64,000 nt of DNA from Fimbriiglobus ruber (GTDB lineage: Bacteria; Planctomycetota; Planctomycetia; Gemmatales; Gemmataceae): contig NZ_NIDE01000001.1 in NCBI RefSeq assembly GCF_002197845.1, positions 1,178,001 through 1,242,000 on the forward strand, in the 5' to 3' direction. Shown piece by piece: positions 26,307 to 35,147 of this stretch. The first letter of the stretch is position 1. Each line of letters starts with the position of its first letter. A program made the position numbers and the translations under genes. Under the pieces are notes generated by a model, which made no database searches, was not told the DNA's origin, and saw nothing but the letters and a program-made list of their open reading frames with translations.

Positions 26307-29300
26307 ATGGCTCGCCGTCCCGCGCTCGGATTAGTCGTCGCGTTGGCTCTCGCTTCACCGGCATGGTCGGCCGAAGTCGATTACCTCAAGGATGTGAAAC
26401 CGACACTCGTCGCGCGGTGCTACGCCTGCCATGCCGCCTTGCAACAAAAAGGCGACCTGCGCGTTGATACGGTCAAATCCCTGCTCGAAGCCAAGGTGAT
26501 CGTGCCCGGCAACAGTGAGGCGAGCCCGCTCGTCGCACACGTCGTGGGACGCGACAAATTCGCGAAAATGCCGCCGCCGGCCGACGGCGAAGCACTAACG
26601 ACCCGGCAGGTCGAGCTCCTCCGCGCGTGGATCGACGGCGGTGCGATCGCGCCGGCGAACGATCCGCCCGACCCCGACCCGCGCGACCACTGGGCGTTCC
26701 GCGCCCCGGTCCGGCCGAAGGTGCCCGAGAATGGCAAAAGTCACCCGATCGACGCCTTCCTCGTGGCCGAGTGGGTCAAGCGCGGGCTCGTTCCCCAGAC
26801 CCCGGCCGCCCGCGGGCTGTTGCTCCGCCGCGTCACGCTCGACCTGACCGGCCTACCACCAACACCGGAAGAATACGAAGCGTTCGCGAAAGACACCTCT
26901 CCGGATGCTTACGAGAAAGTCGTTGAGCGGTTGCTCGCCTCGTCACACTACGGCGAACGGTGGGGCCGCCACTTCCTTGATGTCTGGCGTTACTCGGACT
27001 GGTGGGGACTCGGGGCCGAGGTTCGCAACAGCCAGAAGCACATGTGGCACTGGCGAGACTGGGTCATCGAGTCGCTCAACGCCGATAAGGGTTACGACCA
27101 ACTCGTCCGCGAGATGCTGGCGGCCGACGAGTTGTACCCGACCGACCCGAACAAGCTCCGGGCCACCGGCTACCTCGCCCGGCAGTATTTCAAATTCAAC
27201 CGCACGACCTGGATGGACGAGACGATCGAACACACGGCCAAGGCGTTTCTCGGCCTGACCGTGAATTGCGCGAAATGCCACGACCACAAATACGACCCGA
27301 TCACGCAAGCCGATTACTACCGCCTGCGGGCGATCTTCGAGCCCTACCAGGTTCGCACGGACATGGCCCCCGGCGAACTCGATTACGAGAAAGACGGAAT
27401 CCCCAGGGCCTTCGACTGCAACCTGGATACCCCTACCTACCTGCACGTTCGAGGTGACGAGCGGAACCCGAACAAATCCCGCGTCATCAAGCCGGCCGTC
27501 CCGTCATTCCTGGCGCCGGACGGGGTCAAGATCGCGTCGGTGAAACTTCCACCCGAAGCCCACCTGACGGGACTACGAGCCGCCGTAGTCGAGACGCACC
27601 TCAAAGCCGCCCGAGAACGAATTGTGGCGGCGCGGGCGACCCTCGAAGTCGCCAGGAAGACGCTCGCCGAAGCCGAGGTGTTGGCGAAAGCCGCATCCCC
27701 AAATGGGACGAAGCCGACGGCCGCGAAACCGATCGTTCGCGACGATTTCGCCGCCGCGAAGCCGGACCTTTGGGACATCCGCGACGGTACGTGGAACTAT
27801 CGAGACGGCAGGCTCGTTCAATCGCGGGTAGGCTTTCGGCGTGCGGCCCTCAGGCTCAAGCAACTCCCGCCGAGCGACTTTGAAGCCAGGCTGAAGTACA
27901 TACCCACGGGCGGCGACATGTGGAAGTCGGTCGGCATCGTCTTCGATGGCGCCGCCCAGACGGAAGTGTTGGCTTACCTCAGCGCTTACGCCGGCGGCCC
28001 GAAAGCGCAAGTGTCTTACAAGAAAGACGGGAAGGATGTTTACCCGGCCGAGGCCGCGAAAGCACGATCGGTCGATCTCAATAAACCCCACGAAATCACC
28101 CTGCGCGTTCGCGGCACGTTGGTGAACATGGAAGTCGACGGGCAACTCGCGGTCGCGTACCGTTTGCCGATCGCCCGTGTTCGCGGGCACCTGGAAGTGA
28201 TCGCGTTTGACGCGACGGCCGAGTTCCTGGCATTTGAACTGAGCGAACTGCCGCCTGGGCTGACGCTCGCTGAGCCGGGCCAAGCGGGAGGCAAGTCTGG
28301 CCCCGGCCCGCTCAATCTCGATCAGGCAAAGCGCGGCGTGACGGTCGCGGAAAAAGCGCTGTCGACGACCGAAACACAACTTGCATCGATTCAAGCGCGG
28401 GCCGCCGCGGACAGGGCGCGGTACGATCAATCACCCGCGGAAAACCTTGCCTCACTCATTACCGCGGCAGTCCGTGCCGAAAGTACCGCCGCACTCGCCA
28501 AGGCCGACGAAGACGTGGTCCGTGCGGACCTGGACGTGGCTCGCGCGGTCGCCGACAAAAAGGCCGAGGCCGAGAAGAAACTGGCCGCGGCGAAAGGGGC
28601 TTTCGAGACCGCCCGCAAGGCGCTCGACGCGCCGGGTACGTCGTACACCTCACTCACGGGATCGCTGAAATCGCTCGAATCGAACCTCGAAACCGAGGCG
28701 TCCCGTAACAAGGCCTACCCGGCGACCAGCACCGGCCGACGGACCGCGCTTGCGAACTGGATCGCCGACCGCAACAACCCGCTCACCGCCCGCGTGGTCG
28801 TCAACCATCTCTGGGCCCGGCACTTCGGCAAGCCGCTCGTGGCCACCGTCTTCGACTTCGGCCGCAAGGGCACCCGCCCGACCCACCCGGAACTGCTCGA
28901 CTGGCTCGCGGTCGAGTTGACCGACCACGGCTGGAGCCTGAAGCGCATCCACCGGCTGATCGTGACGTCGACCGCTTATCGGATGAGTTCGACGACCGCC
29001 GGCGCGCCCGCGGTCGATCAAGATGTAGACCCGGAGAACCGTTATCTCTGGCGACAAAACCCGATCCGCATGGAGTCCCAGGCCGTCCGCGATAGCCTCC
29101 TGCACCTCGCCGGCCGGCTCGACCTGACATTGGGTGGACCGCCCGTGCCGGTGTCCGCACAAGACACCTCGCTGCGGCGGAGTGTTTACTTCTTCCAGTC
29201 GCACAACGAACACCACAAGTTCCTGTCGCAATTCGACGACGCCAGCGTGTTGGAGTGCTACCGGCGGACCGAGAGCATTGTCCCGCAACAGGCGCTGGCA

Positions 29301-29579
29301 CTCTCGAACAGCCAATTCGCCATCGCCACGAGCGCGGCCATCACGCAAAGACTGAACACTCGGCTCGGGAGAGTGACCGATGACGTTTTCGTGACCACCG
29401 CGTTTGAGATGCTGCTGGGATCGCAACCGACGGCCGACGAAAAGCGCGCGTGTTTGGATGCGCTGGCCGAATGGCAAAAGCTGCTGGGTGAACAAAAACA
29501 CGCCGACGCGGCCGGGAAAGCGCGGGCCAACCTGGTAGCCGCGTTGGTCAACCACAATGACTTCGTCACGGTGCGGTGA
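26307..29579 (+). CDS. PSCyt1/DUF1549/DUF1553 exported protein with LamG-like insert (1090 aa)
   Basis: Large exported planctomycete protein of a family with unknown function and presumed haem binding. Signal peptide 1-22; PSCyt1 with haem motif C-Y-A-C-H (residues 38-42) and KMPPPADGEALT; DUF1549 (about 150-370) with RVTLDLTGLPPTPEE, GERWGRHFLDVWRYSD and a second C-A-K-C-H; an inserted ~150-residue beta-rich domain resembling concanavalin/LamG folds (WNYRDGRLVQSRVGFRRAAL to FLAFELSELPPG); alanine-rich coiled coil; then DUF1553 with NPLTARVVVNHLWARHFGK and RRTESIVPQQALALSN. ATG 26307 starts a proper signal peptide. Its usual partner, DUF1501, follows after an inserted GxxExxY cassette. Confidence 0.93.
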   Translation: MARRPALGLVVALALASPAWSAEVDYLKDVKPTLVARCYACHAALQQKGDLRVDTVKSLLEAKVIVPGNSEASPLVAHVVGRDKFAKMPPPADGEALTTRQVELLRAWIDGGAIAPANDPPDPDPRDHWAFRAPVRPKVPENGKSHPIDAFLVAEWVKRGLVPQTPAARGLLLRRVTLDLTGLPPTPEEYEAFAKDTSPDAYEKVVERLLASSHYGERWGRHFLDVWRYSDWWGLGAEVRNSQKHMWHWRDWVIESLNADKGYDQLVREMLAADELYPTDPNKLRATGYLARQYFKFNRTTWMDETIEHTAKAFLGLTVNCAKCHDHKYDPITQADYYRLRAIFEPYQVRTDMAPGELDYEKDGIPRAFDCNLDTPTYLHVRGDERNPNKSRVIKPAVPSFLAPDGVKIASVKLPPEAHLTGLRAAVVETHLKAARERIVAARATLEVARKTLAEAEVLAKAASPNGTKPTAAKPIVRDDFAAAKPDLWDIRDGTWNYRDGRLVQSRVGFRRAALRLKQLPPSDFEARLKYIPTGGDMWKSVGIVFDGAAQTEVLAYLSAYAGGPKAQVSYKKDGKDVYPAEAAKARSVDLNKPHEITLRVRGTLVNMEVDGQLAVAYRLPIARVRGHLEVIAFDATAEFLAFELSELPPGLTLAEPGQAGGKSGPGPLNLDQAKRGVTVAEKALSTTETQLASIQARAAADRARYDQSPAENLASLITAAVRAESTAALAKADEDVVRADLDVARAVADKKAEAEKKLAAAKGAFETARKALDAPGTSYTSLTGSLKSLESNLETEASRNKAYPATSTGRRTALANWIADRNNPLTARVVVNHLWARHFGKPLVATVFDFGRKGTRPTHPELLDWLAVELTDHGWSLKRIHRLIVTSTAYRMSSTTAGAPAVDQDVDPENRYLWRQNPIRMESQAVRDSLLHLAGRLDLTLGGPPVPVSAQDTSLRRSVYFFQSHNEHHKFLSQFDDASVLECYRRTESIVPQQALALSNSQFAIATSAAITQRLNTRLGRVTDDVFVTTAFEMLLGSQPTADEKRACLDALAEWQKLLGEQKHADAAGKARANLVAALVNHNDFVTVR

Positions 29580-29700
29580 GAAGACAGAATGGCCACAAAA
29601 AGGCACAAAAATGCACAAAAATAAGATAAATAATAAAAACATCCACTGTCGGATTAGAACTATGAATACGTTTTCGACAACTTTCTGCCGGGTGATTGAT

Positions 29701-30096
29701 ATGAAAGATTGGTCATCGATCAATGAGTTGTGTGACATCGTCCGCGAGACGAGCTTTGCCATTCATTGCTACCTCCGAAGTGGCCATCTGGAAAAGGTCT
29801 ACGAGAATGCCCTGGCGCATCGTCTCCGTCTACGCGGACTGAGTGTGGAACAGCAATTCCCCCTAAACGTGTTTGATGAAGACGGGACCGCACTCGGGGT
29901 CTATTATGCCGACCTTTTTGTCGAAGGATGTCTAATCATCGAATTGAAGGCCGCACGCGGTGTCGATAACGAACACATTGCCCAACTTCTCGGCTACTTA
30001 CGTTCTTCAAAGGTCGAAACAGGCTTGCTGATCAACTTTGGTTCGTCAAGACTGTACGTAAAGAAATTCCTAATGACTGACGTCGATAACCTCTGA
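29701..30096 (+). CDS. GxxExxY protein, PD-(D/E)XK-like (131 aa)
   Basis: Member of the GxxExxY family (PDDEXK_3), proposed nucleases of unknown role. The name motif is G-H-L-E-K-V-Y near residue 29, followed by ENALAHRLRLRGLSVEQQ. The catalytic-type core is Y-Y-A-D-L-F-V...I-I-E-L-K-A (D, then E-x-K), and the end has the usual QLLGYLRSSKVETGLLINFG and KKFL. The start ATG 29701 (MKDWSSINELCDIVRETSFA) matches the family's usual N-terminus; upstream codons lie in the inverted-repeat region. AT-richer than its neighbours. It interrupts the DUF1553-DUF1501 pair. Confidence 0.85.
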   Translation: MKDWSSINELCDIVRETSFAIHCYLRSGHLEKVYENALAHRLRLRGLSVEQQFPLNVFDEDGTALGVYYADLFVEGCLIIELKAARGVDNEHIAQLLGYLRSSKVETGLLINFGSSRLYVKKFLMTDVDNL

Positions 30097-30147
30097 TTTT
30101 TATGCTCTGCATTCTTAAATCTCTGATTTTTATGCTCTGCATTCTTA
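30091..30147. repeat. 30-bp direct repeat, two copies
   Basis: CTCTGATTTTTATGCTCTGC plus ATTCTTA occurs at 30091 and again at 30121. The first copy contains the last codon and the TGA of the GxxExxY gene; the second ends in the right inverted repeat. Confidence 0.85.
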
Positions 30148-30213
30148 TTTTTTGTGGTTTTTTGTGCCTTTTTGTGGCCATCGCTTTGTGACTTTGTTTT
30201 CGAGGCTTACCGC

Positions 30214-31644
30214 ATGTTCCGTCGCGCCTTCCTCGCTGATATGGGCCTGGGCTTCACCGGCCTCGCGCTGGCCGCCATGCTCCACCGGGACGGCCGCGCC
30301 TCGTCGTCCACGCCCTGGGCTCCGCCCGACGGGAAGCCTCACTTCGCGCCGAAAGCCAAATCCGTCATCTGGCTGTTCATGAACGGCGGGGTGAGCCACC
30401 TGGAAACGTTCGACCCGAAGCCGGAACTCGATAAGTTCGCCGGCAAGACCATCACCGAGACGCCGTACAAGGACGTACAGAACCCCGACAAGCTCAAACT
30501 CGCCCGCGTGACCGTCGTGAACGACGCCAACGGCCAGCAGCGGAACAAGCTGTTCCCCACGCAGGTGAAGTTCCAGAAGCGCGGCAAAGCCGGCACGCTA
30601 GTCAGCGACTGGCTGCCCCACACCGGGGAATGCGTCGACGACATCGCCGTCGTCCGCTCGATGTTCACGACCGACGACAACCACGGCGCGCAAACGCAAT
30701 TCCACACCGGCCGCCACATGCTCGACGGCGAATTCCCGACGCTCGGCGCCTGGGTTCACTACGGGCTCGGGACGTTGAACCAGAACCTCCCGCAGTTCGT
30801 GAGCATGGGCCGCCGGGAATACTGGAACCTGAAAGACGGCCTCTACCTCGGCCCGGCCCACGACGCCGTGCCCGTCCGCGTCGACCCCGCCAACCCGCTC
30901 GACTACGGCAAGCCCGAAGGCAGCGTCTCGTCCGCCGAGCAGAAAGTCGGCTTCGACCTCGTGGGCAAACTGAACCACCTCCGCGCCGTCGAATACCCGG
31001 ACGACCCCGCACTCGCCGCCCGCATCAAGTCTTACGAACTCGCGTTCCGGATGCAGAAGTCCTTGCCCGACGTCCTCGACTTCGCGAAGGAGTCGGCCGA
31101 GACCAAGGCTCTGTACGGGTTGGACCGGCCCGAGACGCGCGAGTTCGGCATGCAGATGCTCGCCGCCCGGCGGATGGTCGAGCGCGGCGTGCGGTTCGTC
31201 CAGGTTCAGCACGGTGCCGGCGGGGCGGGTGTGTGGGACGCACACGGCGGTCTGCGGGGGAACCACGAGAAGAATTGCCTGGCCGTCGATAAGCCCATTG
31301 CCGGCTTACTAAAGGATCTGAAACGGACGGGCCTGTTGAAGGACACGATCGTGGTGTTCGCCACCGAGTTCGGCCGCACCCCTGGTACCCAAGGCGCGGA
31401 CGGTCGCGACCACCACATTTTCGGGTTCAGCGTCTGGCTCGCGGGCGGCGGGATCAAGGGCGGGGTCGTCCACGGCGCGACCGACGAACTCGGCTTCCAC
31501 GCCGTCGAGAACCGCCACTACGTCACCGACGTCCACGCCACCATCCTGCAACTCCTTGGCCTCGACTCACGGAAGCTCGAAGTACCCGGGCGCAAGCGAC
31601 TGGAGATCGACCACGGCAAGCCGATCGGGGAGATTATGGGATAA
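30214..31644 (+). CDS. DUF1501 exported protein (476 aa)
   Basis: Sulfatase/alkaline-phosphatase-like fold family DUF1501, found in many copies in planctomycetes next to DUF1549/DUF1553 proteins; role unknown, possibly cell-surface or polysaccharide related. Features: an N-terminal [20 protein letters not shown] export signal with paired arginines, FLMNGG-type [65 protein letters not shown] and [16 protein letters not shown] 30214 ([10 protein letters not shown]) is the family-typical start; the frame remains open upstream into the inverted repeat. Expected partner of the 26307 gene. Confidence 0.92.
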   Translation: MFRRAFLADMGLGFTGLALAAMLHRDGRASSSTPWAPPDGKPHFAPKAKSVIWLFMNGGVSHLETFDPKPELDKFAGKTITETPYKDVQNPDKLKLARVTVVNDANGQQRNKLFPTQVKFQKRGKAGTLVSDWLPHTGECVDDIAVVRSMFTTDDNHGAQTQFHTGRHMLDGEFPTLGAWVHYGLGTLNQNLPQFVSMGRREYWNLKDGLYLGPAHDAVPVRVDPANPLDYGKPEGSVSSAEQKVGFDLVGKLNHLRAVEYPDDPALAARIKSYELAFRMQKSLPDVLDFAKESAETKALYGLDRPETREFGMQMLAARRMVERGVRFVQVQHGAGGAGVWDAHGGLRGNHEKNCLAVDKPIAGLLKDLKRTGLLKDTIVVFATEFGRTPGTQGADGRDHHIFGFSVWLAGGGIKGGVVHGATDELGFHAVENRHYVTDVHATILQLLGLDSRKLEVPGRKRLEIDHGKPIGEIMG

Positions 31645-31649
31645 AATGT

Positions 31650-31677
31650 GACCGCGCGTTCTTTGGGGGGCGCGGTC
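31650..31677. terminator. Hairpin between convergent genes
   Basis: 8-bp stem GACCGCGC / GCGCGGTC with a 12-nt loop, 5 bases after the DUF1501 stop and 30 bases before the convergent sigma-factor stop. No clear U-run, so termination is likely but unproven. Confidence 0.4.
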
Positions 31678-31707
31678 CAGTCAAACGGCCCCAGTCGTCC
31701 GAATCCA

Positions 31708-33546
31708 CTACTTCTTCGCTGCTGCCGCCGCGGCGCGCAGTTTTTCGTTCTCGCCTTTCAGCCGCACAAAATTTTCCTTCAATCGAACCACCTCCGCGGA
31801 GAACATCCGTTTGTCCGACTCCAACCGGGTCAGGTCGAGTTCCCCCTTAACCTTTGCTGCCTCGTTTAGTAACCGGTAATTCTCGATAAAGAGTTTTTGC
31901 GATTCCGCGTCTAGCCTGACAGCCTCGGAACGTAGCTCATTGATTTCGGTCAGCAATTTCTCGGCCCGCCGCCGCTCCTCGAGAGTAGGCGGCAAACTTT
32001 TGACGAGTAGCGTCTCGATCGCGTCCGGCACTTCTCCGCCGGACCTCGTGACGTAGGCCCGGAGGGTCTGCGGGTCGATATCCCACCGAAAGGGGTATGC
32101 CGACCGGTCGCACATCGCGACGTGAAACACGTCGTCGAACGGCCCGACCAACTTCGGGAGTGGTTTCTTCGACGAGTAAGGCAAGTCCGCCGGTTTGGTC
32201 CATGGGACCGGCGGCCCTGCCTCCACGACCCCCAGTGTGTTACTTGTTCCGTCGGTGACGGCGTTGAAGGTCACGTTCCGCCGTAGGTCGAACACGGTAT
32301 CGGGGCCGGTGAACCCCTGGTAGTACGTCTCGATCGCCGCCGGGGGCTCGATGCCGACCTTGTACACGTCCGGCATCTCGGCGAGGAGTTTTCGATTGTG
32401 TTCACTGTCCCACGGCTCATCGAGTTTGAACCGTTCAGATAGAGCATGCTGATCCAAATACGGCAAGATCTGGACGCGCCAGCTCAAGATCACCTGGTTC
32501 TGGTCGTCTTGAATCCCGGTCGGCCAAGTACCAAGCGATCCGTGATAGTTGTTGATGGCCTCAAGGATTCGCCGCAGGTTGTTCAGACTGTGGTCTCGCT
32601 GAGCCTTGGTAGAAATCCGACCCACTTTCACCGGCTTCGGATTTTCGAGCGGCGGGGGAGGAGCGGCGGCCGAACGAGCAGGAGGGTCGTTATCCTTCGA
32701 CCCGGCCGGTGCTGCGACCTGGCCGCCCGCGACACTAAGCCCACAGGCAACAGCGGCAAATCCGACGAGCACGCCGGTCAAGATTTTTGGCTTCGAGTAA
32801 GTCATAGCAGACAATGCTCCGTTGACGAGTTGAACGATGACGGGCGGGCACCCGACGGGGAACGTCGCGGCGAGCCGCACGACGACGCGGACAATTGTTT
32901 CGGGCGCCGCGGTTGCCGATCCGACGAGACCGCCGCTGATTCCAGCCACCGCGGGCGCGATACCCCGGTGAGAAAGTCGATCACGCAGCCGGTCGAGGCC
33001 GCGGCGGACCCGCGAAGAAAGCGTCCCGACCGGCATCCCTAACCTTCGGGCGGCTTCGACCTGGGTCAATCCTTCGAGGTGGCAGAGGACGACCGGTATG
33101 CGATACCGGTCCGGTAGTCGGTCGAGTTCGGCGACGATGACCCGGGACAACTCGAACTTCGCCAAAGTCTCAACCGGGCCGGCGGCCGTGTCCGGTACGT
33201 CGGCCGTCAGCGCGGCGGGGCGAGTACTTGCCCGGGGTCGCGCTTTGAGAGCGGCGTGGTACGCCACCCGCTGAAGCCATCCACCGACGGACGCTTGCTT
33301 GCGGACCGATCTGGCTTTGCGAGCGAGAGCGAGAAATGCGGCCTGGAAGGCATCTTCGGCCGCGTGGTAGTCGCGAGCCACAGCCGTGCAGACCCGCCAA
33401 ACGAGCCCGGCATGTCGGCGGACCAGTAATTCAAACGCCACCTCATCCGGGCCGGCCGCCACGCGGGCCAAAAGCTCCGCGTCCGAAGCCCCATCAGCCG
33501 GGGCCGCATAAGCGGAATTCAGCAGACGGATGAGATGTTCCGGCAT
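31708..33546 (-). CDS. ECF sigma factor fused through a membrane helix to a DUF1559-like domain (612 aa)
   Basis: Planctomycete-type ECF sigma-70 with a large extracytoplasmic extension. Region 2 (about 25-100) includes RRHAGLVWRVCTAVARDYHAAEDAFQAAFLALARKA. Region 4 (about 140-195) has LPDRYRIPVVLCHLEGLTQ and ARRLGMPVGTLSSRVRRGL. A membrane helix (ILTGVLVGFAAVACGLSVAGG, ~258-280) is followed by a Pro-rich linker, a DUF1559-like domain (NNYHGSLGTWP, LSWRVQILPYLDQ, TSNTLGVVEAG) and a C-terminal coiled coil. The sigma part would be membrane-tethered, so release or signalling through the outer domain is a reasonable inference. ATG 33546 follows GAGG. Confidence 0.9.
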   Translation of the reverse strand: MPEHLIRLLNSAYAAPADGASDAELLARVAAGPDEVAFELLVRRHAGLVWRVCTAVARDYHAAEDAFQAAFLALARKARSVRKQASVGGWLQRVAYHAALKARPRASTRPAALTADVPDTAAGPVETLAKFELSRVIVAELDRLPDRYRIPVVLCHLEGLTQVEAARRLGMPVGTLSSRVRRGLDRLRDRLSHRGIAPAVAGISGGLVGSATAAPETIVRVVVRLAATFPVGCPPVIVQLVNGALSAMTYSKPKILTGVLVGFAAVACGLSVAGGQVAAPAGSKDNDPPARSAAAPPPPLENPKPVKVGRISTKAQRDHSLNNLRRILEAINNYHGSLGTWPTGIQDDQNQVILSWRVQILPYLDQHALSERFKLDEPWDSEHNRKLLAEMPDVYKVGIEPPAAIETYYQGFTGPDTVFDLRRNVTFNAVTDGTSNTLGVVEAGPPVPWTKPADLPYSSKKPLPKLVGPFDDVFHVAMCDRSAYPFRWDIDPQTLRAYVTRSGGEVPDAIETLLVKSLPPTLEERRRAEKLLTEINELRSEAVRLDAESQKLFIENYRLLNEAAKVKGELDLTRLESDKRMFSAEVVRLKENFVRLKGENEKLRAAAAAAKK

Positions 33547-34016
33547 TGGCGACCTCGGCCGCGGGCGTCCTCATGTATATGATCCCTGCGGTGGCACCAT
33601 ACCTTCAAAAATCTTCCCGGGCGGGTGCAAAAAGTTGCCCGTCGCGATCGCCCCCCGCACCGGCGCTCGGCGCGGGTCTCCGACCCCGCCGCTCTTCGAC
33701 GCAGGTCTCCACCACCACCCTGCCACAGGCGGCGGTGTCCGAGGGGGCGAGCGTCGGAGACTGCGGTCGGCAGAGCGGCGGGTCGGAGACCCGCGCCGAG
33801 CGCAGCGCGCTGGTATTTTTATCGCTCGACCTGTCGGAACCTTGCGGCCGTCGCGCTCGCACGGTCTCGACCGCCGTCTGCCGACGCCAGGTCTCCACCA
33901 CCACCCTGCCGCAGGTGGCGGTGTCCGAGGGGCGAGCGTCGGGAGACCTGCGGTCGGCAGAGCGGCGGGGTCGGAGACCCGCGCCGAGCGCCGGGACCCG
34001 TCGCGATATTCCGGCG
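33547..34016. repeat. Second cluster of the GGGTCGGAGACCCGCGCC palindromic family
   Basis: Non-coding. From ~33,640 the cluster has arm CGGCGCTCGGCGCGGGTCTC, a centre GGCGGCGGTGTCCGAGGGGG and the inverted arm (~33,775-33,805). A second half-copy runs ~33,885-33,995, with AGGTCTCCACCACCACCCTG and GGGGTCGGAGACCCGCGCCG. Compared with the 11.3-kb cluster, the centre lies in the opposite orientation. The promoter of the sigma-factor gene must also lie here. Confidence 0.75.
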
Positions 34017-35147
34017 TTACCCGTTCGTATCCACGACTACCACGTCCACGCCCGGTACTACCCTGAGCAGGCGGTCCAGGAGCGACGGGCCGAACCACTG
34101 GCGGTACCACGGCCGCTGGGACCGGCCCAGTACGATGTGCGTGATGCCGTATTCCTGAACGAAGCTCGTCACGGCCGATGGCAGGTCGGTCCCCTTGAAC
34201 GTGAGTGGCACGCCGTCGAGTTGGTGGGCGAGGGCCAGCGAATCGGCGAGCCGGCGTTGGGTTTCGGCGTCGACCTTTTCGGTACTCTCCCCCGGCGTCT
34301 GGACGTACACCGCGTACCACGGCGCCCCGAGCCGGTCGGCCAGCCGCGCGCCCTTCCGCATCAGCCGCAGCGCGTTCGGGCTGCGGGAACTCACGCAGAC
34401 CATCAGCCGTTCGGACGTGTTCGTCTGCACGTTGTCCCGGTCCTGCCGCTGGCGGTCGATCACATGGGCGACCTGCTCCAGGGCGATCTCGCGGAGTTGG
34501 TTCAGGTTGGGCTCGGTGAAGAAGTTCTCCAGCGCCCGCCCCGCCCGGTCCGCCGGATAGATCTTCCCCGCCCGCATCCGCTCCTGGAGGTCCTCGGCCG
34601 GAAGGTCGACGTTCATGACCTGGTGGGCCTGACCCAAGATGTAGTCCGGCACCCGTTCCTTAACCTTGACCCCGGTGAACCGCTCGACCGTGTCGTACAG
34701 GCTCTCCAGGTGCTGGACGTTCATCGTGGTGATGACACTGATCCCGTTCCGTAGCAGTTCCTCCACGTCCTGATACCGCTTCGCGTGCTTGCACCCGGGC
34801 GCGTTCGTGTGGGCCAGTTCGTCGACCAAGGCGACGGTCGGGCGGCGCTTCAGGACGGCGTCGAGGTCCATTTCCTCGAGAACGACCCCGCGGTATTCGA
34901 TCTTCCGCGGCGGCACCCGCTCCAGTTCGCCCAGTTGGGCGGCCGTGTCGGCGCGGCCGTGCGTTTCGACCACGCCGATCATGACGTCGACGCCCTGCCG
35001 CTTGAGCCGTTGGCCCTCCTGGAGCATGCCGTAAGTCTTGCCGACCCCGGGCGCGAACCCGAGGTACACCTTGAGCCGGCCCCGCTGCTGGTCGTGCAAT
35101 AGTGAGAGGAAGTGTTCCGGCGGGGGGCGGGACGGGTCGTTGCTCAC
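34017..35147 (-). CDS. Stand-alone KdpD N-terminal sensor protein with USP domain (376 aa)
   Basis: Contains only the cytoplasmic input half of KdpD. The KdpD domain has the Walker A-like GFAPGVGKTYGML (near residue 30), VIGVVETHGR-type G-V-V-E-T-H-G-R, EEMDLDAVLKRRPTVALVDELAHTNAPG and TTMNVQHLESL. A universal-stress-protein-like domain follows from about residue 245 (RLMVCVSSRSPNALRLMRKG to THIVLGRSQRPWYRQW). The membrane helices and kinase of full KdpD are absent. Such split forms occur in cyanobacteria and planctomycetes. GTG 35147 has an ideal AAGGAGGA and overlaps the upstream kinase stop by four bases (GTGA), so the two are translationally coupled. No kdpFABC genes in the window. Confidence 0.9.
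   Translation of the reverse strand: MSNDPSRPPPEHFLSLLHDQQRGRLKVYLGFAPGVGKTYGMLQEGQRLKRQGVDVMIGVVETHGRADTAAQLGELERVPPRKIEYRGVVLEEMDLDAVLKRRPTVALVDELAHTNAPGCKHAKRYQDVEELLRNGISVITTMNVQHLESLYDTVERFTGVKVKERVPDYILGQAHQVMNVDLPAEDLQERMRAGKIYPADRAGRALENFFTEPNLNQLREIALEQVAHVIDRQRQDRDNVQTNTSERLMVCVSSRSPNALRLMRKGARLADRLGAPWYAVYVQTPGESTEKVDAETQRRLADSLALAHQLDGVPLTFKGTDLPSAVTSFVQEYGITHIVLGRSQRPWYRQWFGPSLLDRLLRVVPGVDVVVVDTNG

Larger units (their letters stand above)
29589..30181. mobile_element. Putative cassette: GxxExxY gene between 38-bp inverted repeats
   Basis: The left repeat at 29589-29625 begins ATGGCCACAAAAAGGCACAA and ends ATAAG. The right repeat at 30144-30181 is its reverse complement with a few changes. 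Between them lie one GxxExxY gene and a 30-bp direct repeat in two copies (30091-30120 and 30121-30147). The segment is clearly more AT-rich than its surroundings and separates two genes normally adjacent in planctomycetes. A related inverted repeat with no gene lies at 63377-63503. Mobility is inferred. Confidence 0.6.

Noticed and set aside
34017-35147. Truncated kdpD pseudogene
   Set aside because: It has an ideal SD, coupled start, intact domains and a clean stop; stand-alone KdpD-N proteins are known.
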